Shown here: positions 25,968 to 34,421 of the stretch, piece by piece | How positions within the stretch are numbered: the first letter of the stretch is position 1 | Layout of the letters: each line of letters opens with the position of its first letter | Assembly: GCA_023410445.1 (NCBI GenBank) | Contig: JAEYPT010000001.1 | Span: 248,001 to 312,000, forward strand | Source of the DNA: Bacillota bacterium | GTDB lineage: Bacteria > Bacillota > Clostridia > Oscillospirales > Acutalibacteraceae | Length of the DNA: 64,000 nucleotides | Direction: 5' to 3' | Made by a program: the position numbers and the translations under genes | The notes under the pieces: model-generated | Told to the model about the DNA's origin: nothing | The model's database searches: none | Seen by the model: only the letters and a program-made list of their open reading frames with translations

Positions 25968-26937
25968 ACTGCGGGCGTACGCCGTTTACCGCACGCTCCA
26001 CATTTCCCCAGTTGAACGCGTGGCCGCGGCGGAAATAGCTGGTGGTAATTCCGCCGATATGCGGCGAAAAGACGATGCGCTCCGCGTACTGTGCCGGCAG
26101 CTTCAACAGGATGTTGTCCTTCGTAACCGGCTCCGGCGCTACGGTATCAAGGCCTGCGCCGCGGAGCTTTTCGGAAGTAATGGCGTCAAACAGGGCCTGA
26201 TTGTCCACAAGGTCCCCCCGTGCGGTATTCACCAGATAGGAGCCGGCTTTCATCTTCGACAGGAACTCCGCGTTCACCATGCCCGCCGTTTCCGGTGTCA
26301 CCGGGCAGTGAAGACTGACGATATCGCAGGTGCGGAGCAGGTCGTCCTGTTCCAGATACGAGACCCGGTATTGATCTTCCAACTCGCGCGGCTTTGGGGC
26401 CTTCGTGGAATAGAAAAGTTCGCAGCCGAATGGGAGCAGCCGCTTGGCCGTTGCCTTCGCAATATCCCCGAACCCGATCATGCCGATTTTGCAGTCCCCG
26501 AGTTCGACAATGCCCTCCACCATCAGGCGTTCCTTCCACTCAATCTGATGCCCTTCCCGCACGGCACGGTCGCAGGGTACCGTGCTGCGAAGCAAAGCCA
26601 GCATCAGCAGAACGGCCTGCTCTGCGACTGCATCCGCGTTGGCTCCCTTGCAGTTGCAGACATACACGCCTTTCCGCCGTGCCGCCGCGCAGTCGATTCC
26701 GTTGAATCCCACGCCCTCCGACTGGATGATTTTCAGGGTCGGCATCAATTCAATTACTTTACCGGGCAAATTTGCCATCGGGTCGGTCAGAATCGCGGAA
26801 GCGTCCTTTGCTTTCGTTAGCATTTCCCCTGGGGAATAATCCCGCGGCACATAGACGATTTCAGCGCTTCGAACAAATTCCGTATCCGGCATAAATTTTA
26901 GATACCGATCTTTATTGCCGATCACTAATATTTTCAT
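25948..26937 (-). CDS. D-isomer-specific 2-hydroxyacid dehydrogenase
   Basis: A 329-residue NAD-dependent enzyme that interconverts 2-oxo acids and D-2-hydroxy acids. The NAD-binding GMIGFGDIAKATAKRL motif lies near residue 150. The catalytic Arg (VNTARGDLVD), Glu (DTVAPEPV) and His (FSPHIGG) follow in family order. The substrate is unknown; D-lactate or phosphoglycerate-like compounds are possible. The ATG follows GGAGGCACTGC. Confidence 0.88.
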   Translation of the reverse strand: MKILVIGNKDRYLKFMPDTEFVRSAEIVYVPRDYSPGEMLTKAKDASAILTDPMANLPGKVIELMPTLKIIQSEGVGFNGIDCAAARRKGVYVCNCKGANADAVAEQAVLLMLALLRSTVPCDRAVREGHQIEWKERLMVEGIVELGDCKIGMIGFGDIAKATAKRLLPFGCELFYSTKAPKPRELEDQYRVSYLEQDDLLRTCDIVSLHCPVTPETAGMVNAEFLSKMKAGSYLVNTARGDLVDNQALFDAITSEKLRGAGLDTVAPEPVTKDNILLKLPAQYAERIVFSPHIGGITTSYFRRGHAFNWGNVERAVNGVRPQFIVNGL

Positions 26938-27024
26938 GCAGTGCCTCCTGCTTTTTTATCAGGGCCCGTTTCAGGACCTGTACTTTGGAAAATATTATAC
27001 CATGTCCGCAATCAAATCGACAAC

Positions 27025-27065
27025 AGAAAACGGCCGGGCCTGCGAACAGGGTCCAGCCGTTTTCT
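27025..27065 (-). terminator. Terminator after the MFS efflux gene
   Basis: A 10-bp outer stem (27025-27034 with 27056-27065), with inner GGGCC/GGGTCC pairing, sits just downstream of the minus-strand MFS gene; A runs on the plus strand give T on the transcript. Confidence 0.65.
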
Positions 27066-27068
27066 GTT

Positions 27069-28304
27069 TCACGGGAAAAATGATGCCGCTTGGTCTTCTT
27101 TGCGGTTAACGGCAGTCTGTTTTTGCAATTTTAGAAAAATTTTGAAATAAACCAAAACCGCACACAGCAACATAACGGAACTTGTCAGGACGAAAACCGT
27201 GGGAATACCGTAGGCGGCAGCAATCTGGCCTCCCGCTACCGAACCTCCGAATGCACCCAGATAGGCGGCCGACATGATAATCCCGAAAACCCGGCCGGTC
27301 AGACGGGGCGGGGTTACCTTCTTAATCAATGTGCTGACAGATGGATTTAGACCGGCAATGGTAAAGCCCAAAAGGAACCGCAGACCCAAAAGCTGCCAGG
27401 GGTTTTTTACAAAGGCCTGAGGAAGAAAGAACAGACCTGCGGCGATTAGTGAAATCAGAATAATTTTGTGTGCCCCGATTTCATCGGATAGTTTTCCAAG
27501 CTGTGGAGCGGCAAGTACGCTGGATACTCCGGAGACAGAGAATACGCAGCCTGAAATCAGCGCCACATGGCTTGAGTCGTTTGTTAACAGCTTTACATAT
27601 TCCGTCACAATCGGTTCGATGGTAAACAGCCCAAGATTGATTGCAAAAAAAGCTACAAACAGCGCGCCAGTCAAACCCTTTTCCGGGAGAATGCTCCAGA
27701 CATCCCTTATGGACGCAGTTTTTTGCTCTTCCCGGACAAAATTTTCTTCGACAAAGAAAAGCGTTGTGAAAAAGGCAACCATCAGGAAGGCGCTTGTCAG
27801 AAAGAATACAGGACGGATGCCAAGTGCCTCATCGATCGATCCGGCCAAAACCGGGCCAAACAACGAGCCAGCTATTTCCGCGGTGGAAAGAGCCCCCAGG
27901 GCATAACCTGCATGTCCCTGGTCCACCTGTGTCGCCAGCAGTGTCGTGCATGCGGTGGTGTAACCCGCAACCGTACCCTGCAGCAGCCGCAATGCAATCA
28001 GAGCACAAATATTTGGGACCAATCCCATCCCGAATATCACAGCCGCCATGCCGAAGCTGGCCCGAAGTAGCATTGGCTTTCTTCCGAAACGATCCGCGGC
28101 ATGCCCCCAAACCGGGGAGAAGACAGCTAAAATGATATAAGTGGCGCCATAAGTAAAACCCGACAACTGAGCTACCGACGAGGTACCGGTTACTCCAAGC
28201 TGCCGGATATAGAGCGGTAAAATCGGAGCAATTTGACTCAGGCCAACGCTTGTGACAAAGACGCCGAACCAGCAGACAATCAGATTCTTTTTCCAGATGG
28301 GCAT
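27069..28304 (-). CDS. MFS efflux transporter
   Basis: A 411-residue, 12-helix major facilitator protein, similar in look to MdtG/TetA-like drug exporters. The loop 2-3 motif GHAADRFGRKPM (about residues 68-79) and the helix 5 region typical of proton-coupled antiporters (ALSTAEIAGSLFGPVLAG) are present. The start is ATG 28304, behind AGGGGAAAAC; longer readings cross the promoter. It is divergent from an HxlR-type regulator with interlocked promoters, so its expression is likely regulator-controlled. The exported compound is unknown. Confidence 0.87.
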   Translation of the reverse strand: MPIWKKNLIVCWFGVFVTSVGLSQIAPILPLYIRQLGVTGTSSVAQLSGFTYGATYIILAVFSPVWGHAADRFGRKPMLLRASFGMAAVIFGMGLVPNICALIALRLLQGTVAGYTTACTTLLATQVDQGHAGYALGALSTAEIAGSLFGPVLAGSIDEALGIRPVFFLTSAFLMVAFFTTLFFVEENFVREEQKTASIRDVWSILPEKGLTGALFVAFFAINLGLFTIEPIVTEYVKLLTNDSSHVALISGCVFSVSGVSSVLAAPQLGKLSDEIGAHKIILISLIAAGLFFLPQAFVKNPWQLLGLRFLLGFTIAGLNPSVSTLIKKVTPPRLTGRVFGIIMSAAYLGAFGGSVAGGQIAAAYGIPTVFVLTSSVMLLCAVLVYFKIFLKLQKQTAVNRKEDQAASFFP

Positions 28305-28362
28305 TCTTGTTTTCCCCTGCCTTACCTTCAAACTCTTCGGAAGCAGGCGCCGGATGGCTCGG

Positions 28363-28412
28363 TTGCTTCCTGGTTTCATAAGGATTATAATGCAGGAAAA
28401 GGGATGGGACAA
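28363..28412. promoter_or_regulatory. Interlocked divergent promoters of the MFS and HxlR genes
   Basis: Plus strand: TTGCTT 28363-28368, 17 bases, TATAAT 28386-28391. Minus strand: TTGTCC (complement of 28407-28412), 17 bases, TATAAT (complement of 28384-28389). Both -10 elements share the palindrome ATTATAAT, so polymerase can occupy only one at a time. Confidence 0.6.
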
Positions 28413-28434
28413 GAACGCACTTTTTCATCTGTAA

Positions 28435-28450
28435 CTTACCGTTTTGTAAG
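28435..28450. promoter_or_regulatory. Candidate HxlR operator, CTTAC-N6-GTAAG
   Basis: An inverted repeat at 28435-28439 and 28446-28450 lies downstream of the hxlR transcription start and upstream of the preferred TTG start. It is placed to be bound by the adjacent regulator; no binding data are available. Confidence 0.4.
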
Positions 28451-28466
28451 AAGGGCCGTCGGAATC

Positions 28467-28817
28467 TTGGAAGATTTTTATGAGTTTGAAAAAAGGCGGA
28501 GGGATTTTTCCTGCTCCCTCGGCTTTGCCATGACCGTGATCGGGAGCAAGTGGAGTGCCGTTATTCTGTGGCACATTTTACGCCAGCCACCGATCCGGTA
28601 CGGAGAACTGAAAAAGCAAATTCCCCATATCAGTCATAAAATTCTGTCTCAGGAATTAAAACGTCTGGAGATGGATCGGCTGGTTCAGCGGATTGCCTAC
28701 CCGACCATCCCTCCGAAGGTGGAATACCTGCCCACAGAGAAGGGGCAGTCCCTGGAGCATATTTTGGAGGAGCTGTGCAGCTGGGGCAAACAATACATGC
28801 GGAGCAATAATGACTAG
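28467..28817 (+). CDS. HxlR-family transcriptional regulator
   Basis: A winged-helix regulator of about 116 residues from TTG 28467, with CSLGFAMTVIGSKWSAVILWHIL and a recognition region ISHKILSQELKRLEMDRLV. HxlR proteins often respond to electrophiles or redox change through the first cysteine. An ATG at 28404 is in frame but lies about six bases after the predicted transcription start, and the intervening DNA carries a palindrome. The TTG, behind TAAGAAGGG, gives the usual family length. It probably controls the divergent efflux gene. Confidence 0.83.
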   Translation: MEDFYEFEKRRRDFSCSLGFAMTVIGSKWSAVILWHILRQPPIRYGELKKQIPHISHKILSQELKRLEMDRLVQRIAYPTIPPKVEYLPTEKGQSLEHILEELCSWGKQYMRSNND

Positions 28818-28828
28818 AACAATAAAAA

Positions 28829-28868
28829 AACCCGGTCCGGCATGAAACCATCATGGCTGGGCCGGGTT
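28829..28868. terminator. Bidirectional terminator
   Basis: A 17-base imperfect stem (28829-28845 with 28851-28868) preceded by seven A lies between the convergent HxlR and mntH genes. Confidence 0.75.
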
Positions 28869-28897
28869 ACAGTGTCAGGCAAGAAAATGGTCGGATT

Positions 28898-30199
28898 TCA
28901 GGTTCTTCCTGTAAAGGTGAGGTAAAGCAGTACCGCGTTCAGTACGATGATAACGGAGGCGATCAGAATTCCGAGAACCTGCACCCAGAAACGGTTCACG
29001 AATTCTCCCATAAATTTTCTCTTTCCGGCGATGTACAGCATCTGCAGGATCGGCATCGGCAGAATAAAACTGAGGGCAACCTGACTCAGCACCAGAGCGC
29101 TCATCGGGTCAACGCCGAGCGCGATGATCACAAGGGCGGGGAGCATCGTAATCAGCCTGCGCAAATTGATCGGAATGCTGATGTTCACAAACCCCTTCAT
29201 GATCGTCTGGCCCGCCATCGTCCCAACTGCCGAGGAGGAAAGTCCGGAGGCGAGCAGCGCGATTCCGAACGCACCGCTGGAGAGCGCCCCCAAAAGCGGC
29301 TCAAGGGACCGGTGAGCTTCTTGCATCGTTTCAACGGCCATTCCGTTTTTATGGAACACAGCGGCTGATACGATGACCATAGCTGCGTTGACGCAGAACG
29401 CGATGTTCATGGCTACCGCGATATCGATTTTCTCCATTTTAAGGTGGTGCCGTTTGTTCTCATAGGAGCAGGGACAGTCTGCGCACCGGTACTGAACCAG
29501 TTGGGAATGCAGATAGATGACGTGGGGCATTACCGTCGCGCCCAGCATCCCGACGGCGATCACGACGGCTCCGCCGTCCGGAAGGGAAGGGACCACAGTA
29601 TGGATTCCGACTTGCGCCCAGTCGGGCCCGGAAAGAACAAGCTCCAGAAGATAGGAAGCGCTGATGACCGCAACCAGAACGGTAATGACGATTTCGACGA
29701 TCTTCTGCCCGTATTTTTCCAGATAGCAGAGAAAAAAGGTCAGCACCCCGGTCAGAAGACCGGCGGAAAGCATGGGAATGTGCAGCAGCAGATTAAAGCC
29801 GAGCGTCCCGCCAAGAAATTCGGCGAGATCCGTCGCCATCGCTCCCAGTTCGGCGATAATCCAGAAAACCCAATTTGTTCGCTTCGAAAAGGCCTTTGCG
29901 CACAATTCAGGCAGATTCTTTCCCGTTGCGATTCCGAGCTTTGCGGACATCGTCTGAAGGAAAATTGCCATCAGGTTGCTCCAAAGTATTACCCAGATCA
30001 GGGCATAGCCGAACTTTGAGCCGCCGCTGATATTGGTTGCGAAATTGCCTGGGTCAATATAAGCCACGCTGACGACAAATGCTGGACCGAGGTATCGTAA
30101 AATCTGAAAATTCCGGCTTTGGCTTTTCAGAAGCTGCGGATGATAGACCGCCGTCTCCGCGGCGGGAAACGATTCGGTGAGATTGCCTGTAGCCTGCAT
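28898..30199 (-). CDS. mntH: Nramp-family manganese/divalent metal transporter
   Basis: A 433-residue, 11-helix transporter that imports Mn2+ (or Fe2+) with protons. The metal-site motifs are DPGN at residues 49-52 and GATVMPHVIYLHS in helix 6. A C-terminal stretch of helices completes the family fold. An MntR-like repressor is encoded at 45028. The ATG follows AGAAGGGAATCC, a ribosome binding site embedded in a small GGAA/TTCC palindrome. Confidence 0.9.
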   Translation of the reverse strand: MQATGNLTESFPAAETAVYHPQLLKSQSRNFQILRYLGPAFVVSVAYIDPGNFATNISGGSKFGYALIWVILWSNLMAIFLQTMSAKLGIATGKNLPELCAKAFSKRTNWVFWIIAELGAMATDLAEFLGGTLGFNLLLHIPMLSAGLLTGVLTFFLCYLEKYGQKIVEIVITVLVAVISASYLLELVLSGPDWAQVGIHTVVPSLPDGGAVVIAVGMLGATVMPHVIYLHSQLVQYRCADCPCSYENKRHHLKMEKIDIAVAMNIAFCVNAAMVIVSAAVFHKNGMAVETMQEAHRSLEPLLGALSSGAFGIALLASGLSSSAVGTMAGQTIMKGFVNISIPINLRRLITMLPALVIIALGVDPMSALVLSQVALSFILPMPILQMLYIAGKRKFMGEFVNRFWVQVLGILIASVIIVLNAVLLYLTFTGRT

Positions 30200-30297
30200 T
30201 GGAAAGGATTCCCTTCTACAACCTGTGTTAATGAGTCGGCCGCCTGCGCGGTCCGTGCGAAATCAACCGTATGCCACTGCTCCGGGGGCGGTCCCTT

Positions 30298-30311
30298 TTA
30301 GCTGCGGCTAA
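30298..30311. promoter_or_regulatory. TTAGC-N4-GCTAA inverted repeat upstream of mntH
   Basis: A perfect 5-4-5 palindrome about 100 bases before the mntH start, in the region where its promoter should be. Metal regulators of the DtxR/MntR family bind TTAGG/CCTAA-type palindromes, so this is a candidate operator. No convincing promoter elements were found beside it. Confidence 0.3.
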
Positions 30312-30452
30312 CATTTTTCGCATGCTACAAACTATGAAGGGGCGGGCGAATGTGTTCCGGAAAGAATCCTGTTCGGGCAGAATGCGGAACAAGCCCGCCT
30401 GAATCCATAAAGGACCCGGGCGAGCTTATATGCGTAACAGGAGTAAACCTAT

Positions 30453-31640
30453 TTATTCGTAATTCAGCGCGTCGATCGGCTTTAATCGGGAAGCCTTTGC
30501 AGCTGGGTAAAATCCGAACAGAATGCCGACGGCAGCCGAGAACACGAACGCCATTGCCACAACGGAGGCGGACACCGAAACCTGCAGGCTGGACAACAGC
30601 GGGATGAGGAAGCTTGCGAGAAACCCGATGCCAACTCCCGTCAGTCCGCCGAAGCAGCTGATAAAGACCGATTCGATCAGAAACTGGGAAAGAATATCTT
30701 TCCGCTTTGCCCCGATCGCCTTGCGGATTCCGATCTCCCGTGTGCGCTCGATGACGGAAACCAGCATGATATTCATAATCCCGATTCCACCGACCAGAAG
30801 CGAAATCGCCGCGATTCCGGCCAGCATCATGGTCAGGCTGCCGACGGCGGAGCTGCTGGTCTGCAGCAGCTCGCTCTGGCTGAGCACACGGTACTGCGAG
30901 GAATCCTGATTGTATTTCTGGAGCAGAAACGTAGTCAGCTCGGCGGTGGCTCCGTCAATCTGGTCGGAGGATTTCGCCTCGATGTAATAGGTCTTTACCT
31001 GTGTGCTTTTCAAAAACCGCTCGGCGGTTGAAAGTGGAATAATCACCCGGTTGTCGCTGGAACCGGCCGAGGAGGTCCCCTTGCTTTCCAGAATACCGAC
31101 GATCTCAAAATCCGTCCCGTTCAGGAGCAGGCTTTTTCCGATCAGCGTATCATACTGGGAGGCGCTCAGAGTCGGGTAAAGGTTCTGCAGCACTTCAATG
31201 CCGACAACCGCTACCTTATACCGGTTGTCGCTGTCGTCCTGCGTGATGAACCGTCCGAGGGCAGCGTGAACGTCGCGGATATTCTCGTAACCGGGCAGCG
31301 TACCCTCGACCGACGTAGAATAGCTCTCCGTTCCGGCTTTCGCCGTGGCGGTTCCCGTCAGGTCCGGTACGGCGTCCGCGACGGAAGAAATCAATTTCAC
31401 CGTTTTGAGGTCGCTGTCCGTCAGGGGCTTCGCACTGCTGCCCGTCAGAGAAACCGTCAGAAGATTTGTGCCCATCCCTTCAATCGCGCTGGTAACCGCC
31501 TGCTTCGAGCCGTTGCCGATTCCGATTAGTGTGATCACGGAGGAAATACCGATCACGATTCCGAGAATGGTGAGGAAGGACCTCATTTTGTTTGTGCGAA
31601 GTGACTTGACTGCCATTTTTACCGCCTGGGTAAACTTCAT
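30453..31640 (-). CDS. MacB-type ABC exporter permease
   Basis: A 395-residue FtsX-family permease with four membrane helices: one at the N terminus (about 20-42), then a large MacB_PCD extracytoplasmic domain (about 45-235), then three helices near 270-385. The sequence VIERTREIGIRKAIGAKRKDI marks the coupling region. Its start overlaps the stop of the ATPase gene (ATGA), so the two are coupled. With the adaptor at 32349 it forms a YknXYZ/MacAB-like exporter of peptides, toxins or drugs. Confidence 0.9.
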   Translation of the reverse strand: MKFTQAVKMAVKSLRTNKMRSFLTILGIVIGISSVITLIGIGNGSKQAVTSAIEGMGTNLLTVSLTGSSAKPLTDSDLKTVKLISSVADAVPDLTGTATAKAGTESYSTSVEGTLPGYENIRDVHAALGRFITQDDSDNRYKVAVVGIEVLQNLYPTLSASQYDTLIGKSLLLNGTDFEIVGILESKGTSSAGSSDNRVIIPLSTAERFLKSTQVKTYYIEAKSSDQIDGATAELTTFLLQKYNQDSSQYRVLSQSELLQTSSSAVGSLTMMLAGIAAISLLVGGIGIMNIMLVSVIERTREIGIRKAIGAKRKDILSQFLIESVFISCFGGLTGVGIGFLASFLIPLLSSLQVSVSASVVAMAFVFSAAVGILFGFYPAAKASRLKPIDALNYE

Positions 31641-32326
31641 CCCGCTCTTCCTTTCTCATCCGAAAGAATCTGACCGTCGCCGATGCGGATGACCCGGTCC
31701 GCCTGAGCCGCGACATTCGGGTCGTGCGTGATCAGAATGACGGTACGCCCCTCCCGGTTCAGGCTGCGCAAAATTTTCAGTACCTCCGTTCCGGTGTGGC
31801 TGTCGAGGTTCCCGGTCGGCTCGTCGGCCAATATCACGGGTGGGTCTGTAACGATTGCCCGCGCGATGGCGACCCGCTGCTGCTGCCCGCCGGAAAGCTC
31901 CAGTGGGGTGTGGTCCATACGATTCTGGAGTTCCACCATGGTGAGCGCCTGTTTTGCCCGCGCTGTGCGCTCCCTGCCGCTAATCCCCTGATAAACGAGG
32001 GGTAGCTCCACGTTTTCGAGGGCGCTCAGCTTGCCGAGCAGATTGAACTTCTGGAACACAAAGCCAATGGTCCGGTTTCGAATCTCGGAAAGCCCGTTGT
32101 CGTCGTACTCTCCGATTTCCAGATCGTTTAGCTTGTAGGTGCCGGAAGAAGCGGTGTCCAGACATCCGATGATGTTCATCAGCGTGGATTTTCCAGAGCC
32201 GGAGGGCCCGATGATCGCGACAAACTCATGTTCCTCAATCGTAAGGGAAACGTCATCGAGTGCCTGAACCTGATTTTCACCGATTGTATATGTTTTGCAG
32301 AGATGAGACAGTTCGATCAGCGGCAT
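31637..32326 (-). CDS. MacB/LolD-type ABC exporter ATPase
   Basis: A 229-residue ATPase with Walker A GPSGSGKST (about 39-47), Q-loop FVFQKFN, signature LSGGQQQR and Walker B VILADEPTGNLD. It drives the mechanotransmission of MacB-type pumps from the cytoplasm. It sits between the adaptor and permease genes, with a 22-base gap to the former and a 4-base overlap with the latter. Confidence 0.92.
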   Translation of the reverse strand: MPLIELSHLCKTYTIGENQVQALDDVSLTIEEHEFVAIIGPSGSGKSTLMNIIGCLDTASSGTYKLNDLEIGEYDDNGLSEIRNRTIGFVFQKFNLLGKLSALENVELPLVYQGISGRERTARAKQALTMVELQNRMDHTPLELSGGQQQRVAIARAIVTDPPVILADEPTGNLDSHTGTEVLKILRSLNREGRTVILITHDPNVAAQADRVIRIGDGQILSDEKGRAG

Positions 32327-32348
32327 GTTTAGTCATCCCCTTTCCCCG

Positions 32349-34112
32349 TTAGCCCGCGGCGTTTCCGGCGCTGCGGCCTGCGGCGGAGGCGGTGGAGGTA
32401 CCGGATTTATTCCCTGTGCTTCCGCCCACTACCGTGTTGCCTGTTCCACCACTTCTACGGTTATTTCCGCCGCCCATGCCTCCGAAGTTTCCGCCCATGC
32501 CGCCGAAGCTGCCGTAGGCATTGTTCGAAGTGCTCTGGTTGCTGAGACTCTTTACCGCGTCCGCGTTGACCGTTACGGGGATTGCCAGTTCGTCCCCAGC
32601 ACTGACGCCGCTTACAATTTCAACCTGATCCGCCGTGGCGAGGCCGATGGTAACCTCTTTTCCGTATTGGCGAACCAGAGAAGCGGTGTTCGCGTTTTTG
32701 AGCTGGATGCTTTTCCCGTTCGAATCGAACAGATTCGCGGCAGGAATGACATAGCCCTTCGTTCCGTTTTTCATCAGAACCGCGCCGGCGGAAACAACAA
32801 CGGTATTTTCTTTGCTCTCCGTGATAATATCGACGTTGGTCGTCATGCCTACCTTGACGTCGGTCGGGTCGGTAATCGTTACCGTCACGTTATAGGTGGC
32901 AACGCCGTTGGAGGAGGTGCCGATAGGGTCGACCTGTGAGACAGTCCCGGAAAACGTCTTGCCGGTAACCGCGCTCAGGCTGACGTTTGCTTTCTGCCCA
33001 ACCTGAACCTTCGAAATATCCAGCTCGTCCACCGAGACCACCGTTTGCATGGTGGACGGGTCGATGATGACCGCAACGGTTCCGCCGTTTGCGACGCTGT
33101 CGCCGTTTTTGACATCAAGCTCCGCGACGATGCCGCTGATTGGACTGATGATCGTGTCCTTTGCCGCGTTGGTTTTTGCGTCGTTGAAATCGTTCTGTGC
33201 GCTCGATACAGCGTTCTGCTTTGCGGAAATCTGCTGCTGAACCGAGCTGCTGCTCAGCACGAAAAGGGCTTGTCCCTTGTCAACCAGCTCATTCTCCGAA
33301 ACGTCCACCTGAGCGACGGTCCCGTTGCCGGAATTTCCAATGGAAACCGATTTTGCCAGCTGAATCTTGCCGGTGCCGATCACGGTACTGTTCAGCTTCA
33401 CGGTGGCTGTATCGCCCACTGTCGGAACGTCGGAGGCGATGGTTGCGACCGTCGAACCGGAAGAGCCGCCGCTCTGTCCGCCCTGACTGCTCTGTCCCGC
33501 GGATGACGCAGCGGAGAGGGTGCCGGAGTAGGTCCCACCGGATACCGTCACCGTGACGGCCTGCCCGCTTTTTACCGCCTGCGAGGGCGTGAACGAAACC
33601 GTCATAGAGCGAGAGAGGGAAAGAACGGCGAGGTCTCCGAGGGGCTTAATGGTCGAGAGGTCGTCACCGGAAGACGCGATAATTGATTTCACCCGTCCGG
33701 CGGCAGGCGCTTTGATGGAAAGACTTGCAAGCTGCTGCTTTGTCTGTGCAAGGTCGTTCTGTGCGCTTGTCAGCTGGTTCTGTTTCTGTGCCACCGTCTG
33801 TGCCGAAGCGGTGCTGTTAATGTGGGCGATTGTCTGTCCGGCTTTCACCGTGTCGCCCTGTTTGACCGGCAGACTGTCTACAGTTCCGGCGTTTGCGGCC
33901 GTCAAGGTGAGCTGTGAGGAATCGGAGACGGAGCCGCTGCCGGAAACCGACGTGCTGATGTTCCCGGTCTGCGCGGTCACCCTGCGGAACGTGGTGGTTG
34001 ACGTGGCCTTTGTTTTCGCAAAGGCCGCATAGGTCGTCACGGAACCCCCGACGACCAGAACTGCGGTAACGGAAGCGATTATGATCCATTTTTTCGGTCT
34101 TTTCCTGCTCAT
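32349..34112 (-). CDS. MacA/HlyD-like efflux adaptor protein
   Basis: A 587-residue adaptor. An N-terminal membrane helix (about 8-30) is followed by a lipoyl/barrel-sandwich half (AANAGTVDSLPVKQGDTVKAGQ) with short Gln/Ala/Ser-rich helices. A second lipoyl-like unit follows around residues 255-345, with a beta-barrel and a membrane-proximal domain. The C-terminal tail is low-complexity Gly/Ser/Asn (GGMGGNFGGMGGG). The length and the two sandwich-like segments exceed those of classical MacA (about 370). It heads the exporter operon and should link substrate to the permease outside the membrane. Confidence 0.85.
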   Translation of the reverse strand: MSRKRPKKWIIIASVTAVLVVGGSVTTYAAFAKTKATSTTTFRRVTAQTGNISTSVSGSGSVSDSSQLTLTAANAGTVDSLPVKQGDTVKAGQTIAHINSTASAQTVAQKQNQLTSAQNDLAQTKQQLASLSIKAPAAGRVKSIIASSGDDLSTIKPLGDLAVLSLSRSMTVSFTPSQAVKSGQAVTVTVSGGTYSGTLSAASSAGQSSQGGQSGGSSGSTVATIASDVPTVGDTATVKLNSTVIGTGKIQLAKSVSIGNSGNGTVAQVDVSENELVDKGQALFVLSSSSVQQQISAKQNAVSSAQNDFNDAKTNAAKDTIISPISGIVAELDVKNGDSVANGGTVAVIIDPSTMQTVVSVDELDISKVQVGQKANVSLSAVTGKTFSGTVSQVDPIGTSSNGVATYNVTVTITDPTDVKVGMTTNVDIITESKENTVVVSAGAVLMKNGTKGYVIPAANLFDSNGKSIQLKNANTASLVRQYGKEVTIGLATADQVEIVSGVSAGDELAIPVTVNADAVKSLSNQSTSNNAYGSFGGMGGNFGGMGGGNNRRSGGTGNTVVGGSTGNKSGTSTASAAGRSAGNAAG

Positions 34113-34353
34113 TCAGGTCCCTCCATTTTGACGGTCTTCCAAATTGCCGATTTGCGTAACCGGTCGAACTTGGGGCAAAGTATATCGGAAGAATGTGAAT
34201 GAATTGTAGCCGGGACATTTACGATTCGTGAGAAATAGGCTGTTTGCATAACTTACCATTTATTCCAGTAACAAAAATAGAAGAAATACTGGCCAAAATT
34301 TCAAATTGCTCATTCCATTGGAAAAAAAGCTAAGCCGACCCAAAAACAAGGCA
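34113..34353. other. Gene-free region upstream of the exporter operon
   Basis: TACAAT on the minus strand (complement of 34203-34208) is a possible -10 for the exporter operon, without a good -35. I see no other gene or strong structure here. Confidence 0.35.
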
Positions 34354-34402
34354 TTAAAAAAGCAGCCGTGCCGGTCCCCAAATGAGACTGACAAAGCTGC
34401 TT
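34354..34402 (-). terminator. Terminator after the HAD gene
   Basis: A 7-bp stem (34360-34366 with 34396-34402) followed, on the minus strand, by a T run. It closes the isochorismatase-HAD unit. Confidence 0.6.
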
Positions 34403-34421
34403 ACGCTCGGCATTGCGGTGT

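Noticed and set aside
30200..30452. Manganese riboswitch (yybP-ykoY) upstream of mntH
   Set aside because: I looked for the conserved loop sequences on the minus strand and did not find them; only a small palindrome is present.
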